Part shown: piece after piece, positions 22,901 to 36,100 of the stretch
Layout of the letters: each line of letters starts with the position of its first letter
Position numbering within the stretch: position 1 is the stretch's first letter
Origin: Mangifera indica
Lineage: Eukaryota; Streptophyta; Magnoliopsida; Sapindales; Anacardiaceae
DNA: 64,000 nucleotides
Assembly (NCBI RefSeq): GCF_011075055.1
Contig: NC_058137.1
Location: forward strand, 22,987,463-23,051,462
Direction: 5' to 3'
Notes under the pieces: model-generated
Seen by the model: the letters and a program-made list of their open reading frames with translations, nothing else
Database searches by the model: none
Told to the model about the DNA's origin: nothing
Position numbers and translations under genes: made by a program

Positions 22901-25900
22901 TAATGACAAGTTTTTCATAGTCACACTCCTTTATGCATTCGTTTTCTTTAGTGAAATTTAATCTTTCAAAGGGAATTGTCTTTTTGTTACATAATTCCTT
23001 TTGTTTGATTTTTTTAGTACCCAAAATGCTGGGGAGTGGACAATATATCCTTGGATACATAGCAATTGCAATTCACTTTCTGACAGTGACCAATTGCGTC
23101 CTGTTCCTATCCCTGATATTCATCCAGCAAGGTGTGAACTACTTCTGTACATGACGTCTTTCCCTCTCAAAGTTTTTTAATGTTGAAATACTGTTTGTTG
23201 TCTTGAAATTTCATGAACTTCTCCCCCATAATTTGACATTTTGAAGCTTTTCAAGTTGCCAAATTAAAGAGTTCTCAAGTGACTTTTAATTATCAAATGA
23301 ACGAAAATATGGAGGCTGGTTGTCTATAAGATTCATAATTGGTGGTGCAATTTAATTTTTTTCTTAAAGGAATAAAAAATTTGCCTGCAAAAATAAGAAT
23401 GGAATATTGTCCATCTCTAATATCCAAGACTTTTGCTGTAAACAGAGGCGTCTCTTAGTTTTGATGATTCATCAGTAATAATTTAATCAGCTCTCATTTA
23501 TAGTCATGGTTGGCCTCTCTAATTGGAAATGTTGGATTGAACTATCAACTGTTGCTGTACTTGTAGATGACTTCATCTGACTTCAATACGATCTTTAAAT
23601 GCAATTTTCCAACATGTACCGATTTCAAGGATCCCTTCAATTGCTGTGGATATTAAATTTTTATTAGGTTATTAGCCGTGTAATGATATGCAGTTATATG
23701 CTTGATATCCTATTTCAATGTATGCTCAGTAATTGACTTGCTTTGGTAGCAGTGCAGGGATTACTGAAGGCTTTTCTATGTGTGGCGGAGACTTTGTTGA
23801 GGTCTATAATGATCCAAGCCAAGAGGGTATGACAATTAGTGTGACTTTCTTATCATGCCTCTTAATCTTAATTTTTTATATGTTTGATTGTTGATGGGTG
23901 AACTAAGTAATGCTTATGAACAACAAAACGGGGATGCTTTAAATGTATTTTCCTTCAGACAATATCAGCGAACTCTGTGTGAAATTTTGATTCATGAACA
24001 ACTATTCTAGAATAAGCCAACATTAAGCTTTCTCAATGATGTGGATGCTGATATGCATCTTTATATTTCAGTATCTTTTCTATCTGCATTTTTCTGTGGC
24101 ATGGGTTTCCCTCATAACTTGTTTGTATGAAGTCAGATTCTAAATATTGGGCTTCTCCACCTTTGCAACATCATTTGTCTATTAGGGGATTGGATGAGGA
24201 AATGCATCCATCTGGTGATTTTAAAGGCTGTGTTTGTTTGCTGGAATTATCGAAAGAAAACATTTTCTGGAAATGTGATTTAAAGTTATTCAAGTTAAGG
24301 AAGTTGTTAATGCAAGGGGAAAAACTTTTTTTAATTTATAGATGAAAGCAGTTTCCCAAATTAAGGAAAGCATTCTATCTCCTTATATTTATTCTAACAC
24401 TGAATACATATTAAATCCAAAGAGTGTATTAAATAGTTATGGTTTAGGTTTTGGTTCAGAGAATAGCTTGCAGCTTAACTAGAGTTGCAATAAATTCATA
24501 AACACATATTGATTAACAATTGGCCCTAGCATTGATCCACTTTTGTTGGGAAATTTACTCTCTCTTGTAATATTCCCATAACAAATACAAAAACTTAGTG
24601 CATAGAAATAAATAGTGAGATTTTGATTTAATCTTTCAGCTTCTATCTATTTAGGGGGAAATCCCTTCAGAATATAAATAAAGAGAAAATGTTGATAGAA
24701 AGGAGCCTATTATGGCTTATTGTAGAATTATGCAGACACAGAGAGGAAGAGAAAAGGTAATAACAAATTCGAATTAAAATATGGTAGTAACTCTGTAGGT
24801 CCTTCTAGTGAAGCATTCATATGTTTATTTTGTTTATAAGAATATCTGCACCCTATTTGCACACTGAATATTGATGTAGGACTGTGGTGCAAGGTTTCTT
24901 TTTGAGCCTTTTTGAAGGTTAACTAGTAGTCAAATTTACAGTAAGTCTTGTTTTTAAGGATTTAGATAATACTATGATAAAGAAGCTTGGAGTTCTAGGG
25001 TTGATCTAAAACCTGTAAACAGTAGCCTGAATTAAAAATTAAAAAAATATCGGTGCCTCATGTTTTTAACTTTAGTTGGTTTTGTTTAGGTCATGGTAGT
25101 GATTTGACTTGTAAAAATTAAGACTTCATGGTTGAGAAAATTAAGTAAATAGATCAGATGGAAGAATTGAAAAAGATCAATACAGAAATTAAAGGGAGGG
25201 AGAAACAAGAAGGAAGATAAAGATCTAGGTCATATGATCCCAAAAGCACAAAAGCAGAAATTGTCTAAAACCTTGTTTCCGATTGGTTGATTTGGGAGAA
25301 TTGTTTCAACTTATTATAATTAAGCAACTCTAGATATTAAACAAGTATGAAATCATTCAAAATCTGGATAGAAAATTTAACATAATACTACTTGGCACTG
25401 AATCTCCTTGGTAAGTCTCTCATCACTTGATCTGTGTCATAGCATGGGCATTAGGGCATTAAAACCAGCTGTGCATTCTTTTTAATTATTTTCACTTGGA
25501 GCTATCATGATATCAAAATAGTATATGTTTGGTTCAATGTTACACTTGTTTTGTTGTTGTCTGCAGCTGGCATGCATAAGCAATTTGATTTTTGACCCAC
25601 AACATCACCTTGCTCATAGTCTCTGAAGTATATGAATACTACCATTTATTTACTCATTATATTAGATACTTATGAAATTCTTATATATTTCTGGTTGATG
25701 CAGGCTTTTGGGATGCGGTTGTAACTTGCTTCTTTATTGATACTGCACACAACATTATTGAATACATTGAAATAATATCAAAAATTCTGAAAGATGGCGG
25801 AGTAGGTTTTTCAAGCTGCTTGAATTACTTTTTTATTTCCCTTTTTCTTGACTTTTGCTGCTTTGCTCAATGAATTTATTACTGTCAGGTTTGGATAAAT

Positions 25901-26976
25901 TTGGGACCCCTACTTTATCACTTTGCAGATAGTTATGGGGAGGAAGATGTAAGCTTTATTTCCATAAGCTCATGCTAATACATGGATTTGCAGTTGAATT
26001 TGGTGGCTATATATATCAGGCTGAGGTTGTGTTGTTGTCTTTTATTCTTCTTTCCCCCATCCCCTTCTCTAGGAAATTTCTATTGAACTGAGTTTGGAAG
26101 ATGTAAAGAGGGTTGCTGTACACTATGGTTTTGAGTGTGAGGTAATGTCAAGCCTCATGCTATCTGTTGCTGAATTTTTACTCGGCAGTTTTTTGTCTGT
26201 GTGTGATTTAACTTGGTCATGACATGCAGAGGGAAAGCACAATTGAGACAACCTACACTACAAATCCCCGATCTATGATGCAGGTAAGCTTTTTAGTTTG
26301 TCCTTTTTTTTTTCTCTGTATCATTTTCCTTCCCTCTTGTATAATAATACACTTTAATAGAAGAGCCTTAAATCTTGGGGTAATCATAGTTGTATAAATG
26401 GAGGAATTACTGATAATAGTTGTCTAACTGTTTCATTCTCAGGATGCTCTAATTGAGTAATTGTCAAGTCTAAAAATGACTGTCTTAGCTTAGTTATTCT
26501 ACCTTGTTGCTTGGAAGTACAGGTTTTCAGTTTCTTATAGGAAGTGTAGCAACGTCTCAAATTGACCCCACTATTTTTATGATTACCATTAAGAGCATCA
26601 AACATCATGAAATTTAAAATACTGATAAATTGAACTCAAATTTGCTTGTTAAAATTGAAAACTGGATAAGTATAACAGAATTGGGATCTGGAAATTGTCA
26701 TCTGTGACGTAAAACTCTGTAAGGTGTGTGTAATGTCAGTTACAATGATGCCAATGCTATCTGTCTTGCATGTGAGACAAGGGCAATCCGAACAACTATG
26801 CATGTTTATATGTTATAGGCCTTTATCGATAATGAAATTTGTGGCATTTTCTTTAAAATAATTTGTTTCAATTGAGGGCGTTCTAAGGTTGATCTTTTTC
26901 GCAGAACCACTACTATGCTGCATTTTGGACAATGAGAAAGAAACCAGCAACTGAAACGAAGGATACCGCCCAATAA
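19996..26976 (+). CDS. N2227/carnosine N-methyltransferase-like SAM-dependent methyltransferase
   Basis: Class I SAM-dependent methyltransferase of the family whose animal member (CARNMT1) methylates carnosine to anserine. Exons: 19996-20114, 20190-20262, 20352-20395, 20481-20523, 20617-20841, 20989-21105, 21746-21814, 22345-22389, 22466-22545, 22690-22754, 22833-22899, 23018-23131, 23753-23826, 25704-25801, 25889-25948, 26073-26141, 26230-26283, 26905-26976; frame kept, 495 aa. A charged N-terminal helix precedes [18 protein letters not shown]. Exons 5-6 encode an acidic Cys/Ser-rich insert. Then come [21 protein letters not shown] motif I ([14 protein letters not shown]), [25 protein letters not shown] and [14 protein letters not shown]. 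Start choice is uncertain: in-frame ATGs occur at 19921, 19996 and 20023. Carnosine is not a known plant metabolite, so the substrate is open. Intron 13 is 1.88 kb. Confidence 0.9.
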
Positions 26977-27222
26977 TGGTATGGCCTGGATTTGAAGGGT
27001 TCTTGCTCAAGTGTCTAGATTTTTATAAGCTCTTCTTGCTATAATATATATTGCATAACTACTACTTAGTTGCATAATCTACAGCTTTATTGGAAATCTT
27101 CAACATTAGTTGACATTAAAAAGTTTCAGCTTGTTTGTTCAATTGTTTTGACGTTGATTACATTTTTAAAAAGTATCGGACACCGAGAGGATAATATAGT
27201 TCATTCTTTTCCCTAATTTCTC

Positions 27223-27243
27223 AAAAAAAAAAAAAAAAAAAAA
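27223..27243 (+). repeat. Poly-A tract (21 A)
   Basis: Uninterrupted A-run about 250 bp past the methyltransferase stop. Could be a retroposon tail; no flanking duplication found. Confidence 0.85.
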
Positions 27244-27529
27244 GCTTAATAAAATTTACCCAAATTACATGTAGTTGGAAGTTTTCATTCCATAGGGAAA
27301 GGCTATTAGTATTAACCATGATGATTGATAAGATGATTTCGAATATTAGCACATGAATCTTGAGTTATCATAGAAGTTAGGCATGTGATTTGATTAGTAG
27401 TGGAGTTGAGGGATCCATTGCGTGATGTGTCATTTCTGCTGGAATTGGCCAATTTTAATCCGACGAGTATGTTACATTATTCTTTGAAACAGTCGGTGTA
27501 TAATCTTTAAACTAAATTTGTAATCAAAT

Positions 27530-27690
27530 TCAACAATGTGATGTGGACAAAGTTTTAAGTATACAATTTGGTATAATGATGATAGTTCATCATTTAACTA
27601 TTAAATGTTATTTTATTTTTAATTTAAAATTATTTAATAATATATCATTTACGTATCATATATCATCATATAATTATTGGGTATTATTTT
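27530..27690 (+). repeat. AT-rich dispersed repeat, copy 2
   Basis: Contains ATTAAATGTTATTTTA followed by TTTAATTTAAAATTATTTAA, matching 7700-7890 and, in reverse, 53510-53650. No coding potential. Probably a MITE; boundaries not resolved. Confidence 0.5.
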
Positions 27691-29769
27691 ATTTTATTTT
27701 TTAATATATTTTCTGTAATATTGTTGAATTGATTGATATCTTCTATCATATTAAAATGCGGTTCCTAAATTATCTTGTTGAAGTAACAAAAATGATGAAG
27801 ATGATTCTGGATCTATGGGTTTTTTTTTTACTTTAAAGTAATTTAAATCAAAGTTTCACAAGTTACTGTGGATATATGTTGAATCTTTCATCTATTTATT
27901 GGCCATTGGTCCACACTCCAGTTGCTTCTCGATCATATACATGATTAAGATGATGGTGGTGTGCATTAAACCATATGGGATATAATCTAATGGACAGAAG
28001 AAACTGAGAGTTTGTATCAGTTGGAGTCTAAGGAACCCAATGCAGTGATATATGTGGATTTTGGTTATGACAGAGCAGTAGCTAAGACTATATTTGAAAC
28101 AAATTTGTTCGAACTTAATACAAGTTTTGTTTGAGCAAAACCCAAACTTGACATGCAAATTCGAATCCAAATCCAAACTAAAATATTTTTAAAAATCAAT
28201 CACGAGCCCATATCCAAACTTGACATACCAGATCCCAGCTTAAATATATTAAAAAAAATTCTGAAATAACGTTCCACAAATAACAAGAGAACTAAATTGG
28301 AGCTAATGAGTTTAGTGACTTGAAGCCAAGTTCGGTTTGTTTACATGAATTTATGATCTATGAAGCAAGCTGAGTTAAGCCCCCAAAAAGGGAGCCAAAA
28401 ACAACCTTCATCCTATTTATGTTTGATTAAATTTGAATCCAATCCTAGCAGCGAACTTATTAAGGTTGGAATGGGACCAGCTAATAGTGGTCAAACATTT
28501 TGATATGGTGATTGGGGATTTTGAATCTGAGTTTGTGGGAGAGAAAAATATTGCTGAAACAAAAGGTTTCATTGGAAGTCGGTGCCATCAAGAGGATGGA
28601 ATTCAACAACGGAGAGTCTGTGGTGGAGATTACCCACAAATTGTAGATACACTTGTAATGAATGGGGCATTGGCTTGGAAATTACTTGTGAAGAGAGATG
28701 AGGTAGAGATGGTGAAAGAGTTAATGGGGCCTAGAGATAAGGGCTAGAAATTGAGAAACAAAGCCTTAGAGAGAGTGAAGGAAAATGGCAGAGTAGGCCA
28801 CTGCTCCCCATGTCCCCTCATCCAAAAAGTTAAAGAGAGATGTTGGTGAGATGTTAAGTTACATTGCATGTTCAAGTTATACACACCCTCAATATGAAGA
28901 AAAGTTTAGATTTTGTAGCATCAATTGTGTTAGTGTCAGCAGTAATAGAAGCATCAATTGTCCAAAAAGTTCAACTACTGCAGTCCCATACCAAGCCCCA
29001 GAAAACAAAAATGAGCAGGCCAATTCTGTACTACTGTTATTATGACACACCAATTTATGTAGCCTGCCATACTAACATGTCAATATACATAATGAAACTC
29101 TCCCACATATAATCTATATCAAAAAATACATGTATATTTACAGGCTAACAAACATTTGTGTATGTTAAGCTAACTAAGGTAACAACCACATACCTTCGTA
29201 TTCGAACATAACATGAGAATGTTCTTTCCTAGATACTCCTGTAAATTATCAAACAGTTGAAATTATACAGTCAACAATTTATTTAAGTATTGTACATAAT
29301 CTTATTATTATTTTGTTTTTTTAGTAGGAAACAATAAAACTATAAATTAAAAGGAGAATGAGGTGGGAACATCAATGGGCTAGAGATTCACAAAATTGTC
29401 ACGAATCCAACGAGGGAGACAAATCTATACAAAGACAATAACTAATGTTCCCTTCACTATGAGAAAACAAACTATACAAAGTTAGCCCAAAATTCCCTCC
29501 CAATTAAAATTAATAAAGAAAAAAATAAAAAGAACTTTGGCTTCTTTTAAAAATAAACCCAAACAGAAGCAAACAATCTAATTTTATCCCACTGTACCTC
29601 ACTGTTATCATCACATTTATCCCCCAAACCAAGATTTTTTCTTTCTTTCCATGAACCCAAAGAAGCACTGAAACTATACATTTCCAAAGTGACTTAGCTT
29701 TCTTTCCTGCTTGAAGAGCAAAAACATAAGTAAAGTCACACAAGAACCTGGGATATTATGTAATGTAGT

Positions 29770-29962
29770 GTAAATGAAGTTTTTTTTGGGTAAGTGAAAA
29801 AATATATTAACAAAGAACAACAAGCCTACAAAGAGACTCGAAAACAATCTAAGCTCATCCTGTCAAAAGGACAGGATAGCGAAAACAAAACTAAATATGG
29901 CCCCCCAACCTGCTGGAGTACAACCTAAGCCGAGCTAACAACCTGTCCTAGTAAATGAAGTT
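29770..29962 (-). mobile_element. Short non-LTR retroposon (truncated LINE or SINE) with 12-bp target duplications
   Basis: A 169-bp insertion (29782-29950) sits between two exact copies of GTAAATGAAGTT (29770-29781 and 29951-29962). The insert begins with a T-run next to the left copy, i.e. a poly-A tail read on the minus strand. This is the signature of target-primed reverse transcription. It is too short to show an ORF. It lies 149 bp beyond the FANCD2 stop codon and may be part of that gene's 3' UTR. Confidence 0.75.
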
Positions 29963-30110
29963 ACTAGGACAGCAATCGTGATCATAAAAGCCAAATCAAA
30001 CTACTTTGATTTGAAGGAGTTGGACTACTCCAAAAGCACCAGCTATAGAATACTCACTTCATTTAGGCATTAGTAAAGAAAACTGAAGAATTCTATGCAC
30101 CAGAAACTCT

Positions 30111-33100
30111 TTATTCTGTTTGTCTGTCCTCACTTGCTGGACTAACAGCTTGATTCTCATCAACAGCTTCTGTTTTATCCTCATCAAAATTGGTACTTGG
30201 ATCATCTACATATGCCTGCGAGCTCACAACCTGACCCATCAAATCCTTGTGTTTTAGATTGCCTGTCAAAACAGAGCCAAATAATTATGAAGTTGGACAG
30301 AAATATAGGTTTGCCTTCTTATGATGCATGAAGGTGGCTGAATTAGGAAACATTTGTTAGAATGTGGTAACAATCCTAAACTTCAGATGATAAGGCATTA
30401 ATGGAATAGAACAAAACCATAGAGCACTGACATGAAGTTGCTATTGTGACAAACTACTCATATGTTTGTAAAGATTGTTTAGTAGCCACAGGTCTATATA
30501 ACCAAAGAAAGATGGATAATTCACTATAATTAAAGGAGAATTCAAGATGGTAGTACTCGTCTACTCTAAGATATGTCCAACCATTCTTAAACTGTTTTTC
30601 TCTACCAGAAACAGGAGTACAATCCTTACATTTGGTCCAATCACAAATAGTCCATGTATTTTTGGACTGAATAAGAGAAATCAAATTTTTACACTTTTTA
30701 AAGCAAAAAATTCTTGTGTTAGGATAGGGGGAACTTGTTCTAAATAATGTTATAAAAAATTTAAAAAAAAAAAAAACAACGGAAAAGAGAGAAAATATTA
30801 TAGTTTGATGGGAATCCCAACCAATTTCAACCAAAATTTAATGAAGACCACAACAAAAAGACAAATAAAGATGATTTTATTAATAAAAGAGGATTACAAC
30901 AGTACAATTTGAGGAGTTAGGACCTCCCAATTTCAGCTATTCAAGGCATTGGGATCCTCCCTAATCAGCATTAAGGCTGCCCACAGCAAGCTGCCAAAAA
31001 TTCTAATTTTCTTCGTCCCTTTTTCCTTATGGCTACTGCAACTTCTATTTCTCATATCAGAATATTCTATCCTAAATTAAACTCTATTAAAATTCGTTAA
31101 TTGCCAATAATTAATTCAATCATTAATATTATCTGATTTCATTATTTCTATTATTATCCTAATTTCATAATTTCATTATTCAAATATTAGTCTAACTTTT
31201 AATTTTGAAGAGGTGGATAATGCTAGGATAACAGGACACTTGTCCTATTTTCAGATGTTAGATTTTATTATATAAATGAGTAGTCAGGATTTTCAAAGGG
31301 GAAGGAGGAAGAAAAGGGAATTTTGAGCAACCTTAGGTTGTGGGCAGCCTTAGGGCTGATTGAGAGGTTTCTGCACCTCCAGTTGTCTGATTTATCTATA
31401 TAAATACCTTTTTATCAATAAAATGATTTTTGTTTTCTTTATTTGTTGGTTTGTTTACTGTTTTGGGTGAGAATGTGACTAGTTACCTAACTACAACTTG
31501 TAATGAGGTTTACATCATGAAGAAATGTGATTCTTATTTGGAAAGGATGAGTTTATATACGTATGTATATAAATAATCTAGTCTATCACAAACCCTATGC
31601 CACCAGGAAGTCCAGAAAATGTCTTGAACATACTAAAAGAGTCAAGAAATGGAAAATCTCTCTCCAAAATATTAGTAATAGCATACCCATCCAAAAGGTG
31701 CATCCACTAGATGATGTGTGGAAAAGAGCCTTGACACGAAACAGAAAACGTTCCATTGACCTCTTTGTAGAAGGAATTTTGCTAGTTATGGCTGTTTGTT
31801 TCAACCCCTTCAAGCCAATGGAGAAAAACAAATTAAATTAAAAGCCCAATTTTAGTTTAGTCGCATATTTGTGGAAGAATAGACTTTAAATATCGACATC
31901 GAACCTTTGCTTCAGAGCATAGAATCTGTATTGTTCTTGTGGCCTTTTGAAGCTCTTTCACCTAACATATCACAAAAAGCATTGGTTGTAATTTAGTTCC
32001 AAACCGTATGTTTACTTCCATCCAAAAACAGTGGAAGAATTTGGAGCGGATCTTACCAATTGGATTATAATTTCATTATGTGTTTGAAAGTGGACCTGTA
32101 AGAAGTCAAAAGCTACATAATATGATAATATCAGCATTCCTATAAATCAGAACTCATAGTTTATGATATACTAAAAATATCAAGCATATACCTTTCAGGA
32201 AGGTATCAACAAAATTCCCACCATACTTGACAGCCATGGCATGCACAGTCACCTGTGACATTGTTTGAATGAATCAAAATCTTCTACCTTGTATAACCAA
32301 TGAGCTGAGATGAAAATAGAAGAAAAGAAAAATTAAAAAAATGATCATGAAGAGACCCTGGCATTTCTATTTGGTTACCTTGTCATGCATCCTACATATG
32401 TTAACTAATGATACCACCACATTCACACACTTGTGTGTTTTGGTCAAATGTCTTTGAACAACTTCTGGTTGAACACCAGCTTTCAGCTTTTCCAAGTGAG
32501 CAGCTTCCTTCACCTAATCATAATGAAGAAAAAAATATAGAGTATAATCCTGTGAAAAACGGATTTCACAGTTAAGTATGATTTTTGGAAAATTAAATAA
32601 AATTTAGAGCTCACCAATTTGTTAAGAATAGAGAGGTTCACTTCATGCTGCAAATATCTGATCTCCATAAGTACTTCCACTCAAAAATTAAAAGTGGTTT
32701 AAAAAGGTCAAGAGCAAAGACAACTTACAAGTATCCGGTACCATGCAACGAATGTGGCAGGACATAGAGCAGGGAAACCATGATGATCACCTTCTGTGTT
32801 TGTTTTCCAGGAAGTAACCTAACAGAAAGGGACTCCATTTAGATCCAGATAGGAAAACAAGAAACACGTCTCTGCTCACACTGTTCATGGTACAAGTCAG
32901 TATTATTGTTTTAATTGATCACTTGAAACCATAATTGTCAGTTGCAGGAAAGAATGCCACCATCTTAAGTTGAAAGAAGTCATATTTCAGACGACCAATT
33001 TCCCAGTCTAATGAGGCAGAAAAATCAACGAGAAAGTTGGAATTTATTTCAATGTCAAATTTACAATTAAGCAAATCCATGCACCTGAGGCAAGATGGTG

Positions 33101-36100
33101 CATGCAAGCTCATCCAACAAACTGGTAGTGGACTCGCTGTGCTCCAAATAAATCCATAGAATCTTCTGCACTATTTCTCCCTGCAAACATTAGCTATATC
33201 ATCACTAAACATGCACACAATTTAGTGAAATTAAGTTTCAAATATTACATTCATAATACTAAGAGGCAATATATCATTTGTTAGATGGGCTTACTTTGTT
33301 CCTCCAACCATTCTCAAGACTTTCATCACTCCAATTATGCTTTAACAACTTCTGAGCAGAAATTCCAAGTCTACAACGCAAGTTGTTAAGTACACTCTGG
33401 ATAACTCCCGAGTGTGTGGTTGTATTATTTTCCCCCAACTTATCAAGGAACCCTTGAAGCGATATTACAACTGATTCTAAAGTAAGAAGAGATTCTGAGG
33501 CCACCATAAAGGAGTAAGAACATGCTGCAGGAAGCAGGTGTTATCACAACCGAAGTACAATGAACAATTTGGGAGCAAAAAAAAATCAGTAAATAAAGAA
33601 AAGTAGTATACCAATATTCAGGACATCTTCCAGAAATGAAAAGACACCAAGATATAAATACTCTATTGTCCCAGAGAGAGGGACAGGTTGTAGTCCTGAA
33701 ATTATAGCATCTGGTATTTTCACTGGCTGGAATGATTGAAGAAGATCTGAGAGAACCGGTTTGTTCATTTGCATTTCAGGAAGGTTTAGCATCTGCACTC
33801 AGATAATAAAAGGAATTTTAACAAAAAATTCAAAGAAGAAAAAGGGTTAAAAGCCAGTGATCAGGAAATAGTATGTGAGTGTCAAGGTGAAACAATAAAA
33901 TGTGAATGCACATGATTGGTAACACAAAGAGATCAATGGCTTTGTTTGGTTGTGGGGAGCCACAAAAGTACAAGAAACTGCAAAAGTTCACCTTACTGAA
34001 GCAAGTAAGTACTTCTTTAATGGTCAATGTGGAAACGGAAGAATTTGAGAACATAACATTACATATATCAGGATTTCCAGCAATAGCAGATTCCACTTTC
34101 CAATGATCTTGACAAATTTCACCTCCTACAACATATTTGTTTATTACTACAAGACTATAAATGCACTGTTCTTAAGTGTTTATCCAATGAAACTATATAG
34201 CAGTCATACCTCCTTTAAGAATGCAAACTGCACACTCAAATTGCCTCTTAAGACTTGGAAAAACTGGTTTGACTTTATTCAAGAGTTCTTCAGCTGTAAT
34301 CTTGTTAAAACCATCAGAAGCACTCCAGCATCTGGGCAACAATTGTTTGCTTGAAGGAGTAAAACAATCCAGCTTGTAGTGGAGATCACGCAAAAGGTAC
34401 AGATACAGGGGTAACTACCATGGAAAATAAGGACTTTTTGTAATTTTAATTTATAACTTCATTTATTTATTAAAATTCCCATCAACAATTATCAGTGCAA
34501 TTAACATTGTACCTCAGCAGCAGGGTCAGAGCAACATGAGTCTTGATTCTGCATAAAAAGGGAAAAAATAAAGAAATCCCCATAATTTTTCAATCCGGAG
34601 ATTAAAAGGAAAGGACAATTCCTAGAAGTTTTATGCAGTGAACTGTAGCAAGCTCAAAAATTAAATTGCTGGTGATCCACAATTTACAAAGCACAAAGTA
34701 ATTGCACTGCAAGCATTCAAACCTTTGAAAATGTCAGAATGGCAAGGCATTGTAACTGAAGAGGCCTGAACTTAAATCTTTGTATTTCCAAAGCCTTGGC
34801 AACTTTAGAAACTTCTATAATTACTGGCTCATTACAATCAGAGGAAGTTTGGTCAGGTGCCTCAGCTTTCCCGCTCTTTGAAAATGTACTAGAAGAATCC
34901 TCATTTGTCACCTCTTGACTTGTAAGACTTCCTGCTTTTCTCAACACATCCAATATCGTTGGCTGCTGCAATCTTTCGTTTACATCTGAACTTGTTGATG
35001 CCTTTGAGATCTTTTTATGCTTCCTTTTCTTGTCTGAAGGGACACTGTCATGTATTTTCTTGTTTTCATTCTTTCTGGCCAGTTGATCCATTTTACTAGG
35101 TTGATGCAGTAAGGATCCACATTGCTCCACAAGAAGATGGAGCTCAGGTAGAGATTGAGGGAAGCATTTGACGGAATAGTTTAACAAGCTTTCCAGAAAT
35201 CTGCATGATCAAATTCTTCCCATCATGAAATAAAAAATTTTTAAATGGTCTCTAACAGAGGTGAAAGTTATAACTAGCATAAATGCTGTTGGTCAGTTAA
35301 ATTTGAACTTCATTATTGTGTTGTATGGTAATCAGAATCTAATAGTCTTCAACTAAGCAATCCTCAACCCTCCAATTTTGAGGATTAGGCAGAAGCTCTA
35401 TAAAAAATATATGTGAAAGGGAACATGTTATATACCAAGCAAATGTGACTTAAAGGTGTTCAAAAGAGGAGGTGAAAGTGCAAACATACACTAGATTCCG
35501 TAGTCGCTTCAACAGCTTCACAATTATATCCTCCTTTGTAGTCTGACTCATTAATTCCAGTCTTCCAGCAACTTGTGTGCAGAAGGCATTAAGCTACATG
35601 CAGCAGATAAAGGATACAGACCAAATTATACATGACTGCCAACCATAAAGATATAATGTCAAATACTTCACTTACCAGTTCTCGTATCCAGTTTGCTGCA
35701 TAATAAAGCGAGAGGATCACCATCTGTTTCTGCTTCTCTGTGAGAGACTGCAAACCAGCTTCAGAGAAATACTGACATAGGCAAACCAAAAAAATGTTAA
35801 AAAAGTGATCAAGCACAGTATTGACAGGCTACATAAATATTAAGGTCAAACCAAGTACAAAAAACACAGTATCGTAAATCATTTACAGCTTATTATTTGT
35901 AAGAAGTAGAAATAATAGCTGGGGCATTTCTTGAGAGAAAACATCCAAAATGCTTTGACACATGAAACTAACTGATAAAGATTTGAGATGTTAGTGCTGG
36001 TGTTTTACTTGGCCCTACCTTTGAGGAAGGGATGTGTAAAGGGCAACCAAGTAATGCATCAATTCCTCCAAGAGATCCTTGATTTGTTAACCTCTCAACC

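Larger units (their letters stand above)
26977..30110. other. Intergenic between convergent methyltransferase and FANCD2 genes
   Basis: About 3.1 kb holding both 3' UTRs. Contents: A(21) at 27223-27243, an AT-rich repeat at 27530-27690, an unrecognised 104-codon open frame at 28433-28747, and a short retroposon with 12-bp duplications at 29770-29962. The rest (28760-29760) shows nothing I recognise. Confidence 0.55.

Noticed and set aside
31563..31841. Overlapping open frames on both strands in FANCD2 intron 26
   Set aside because: No family match I can defend. Possibly worn retroelement sequence, but no reverse transcriptase motif is visible.
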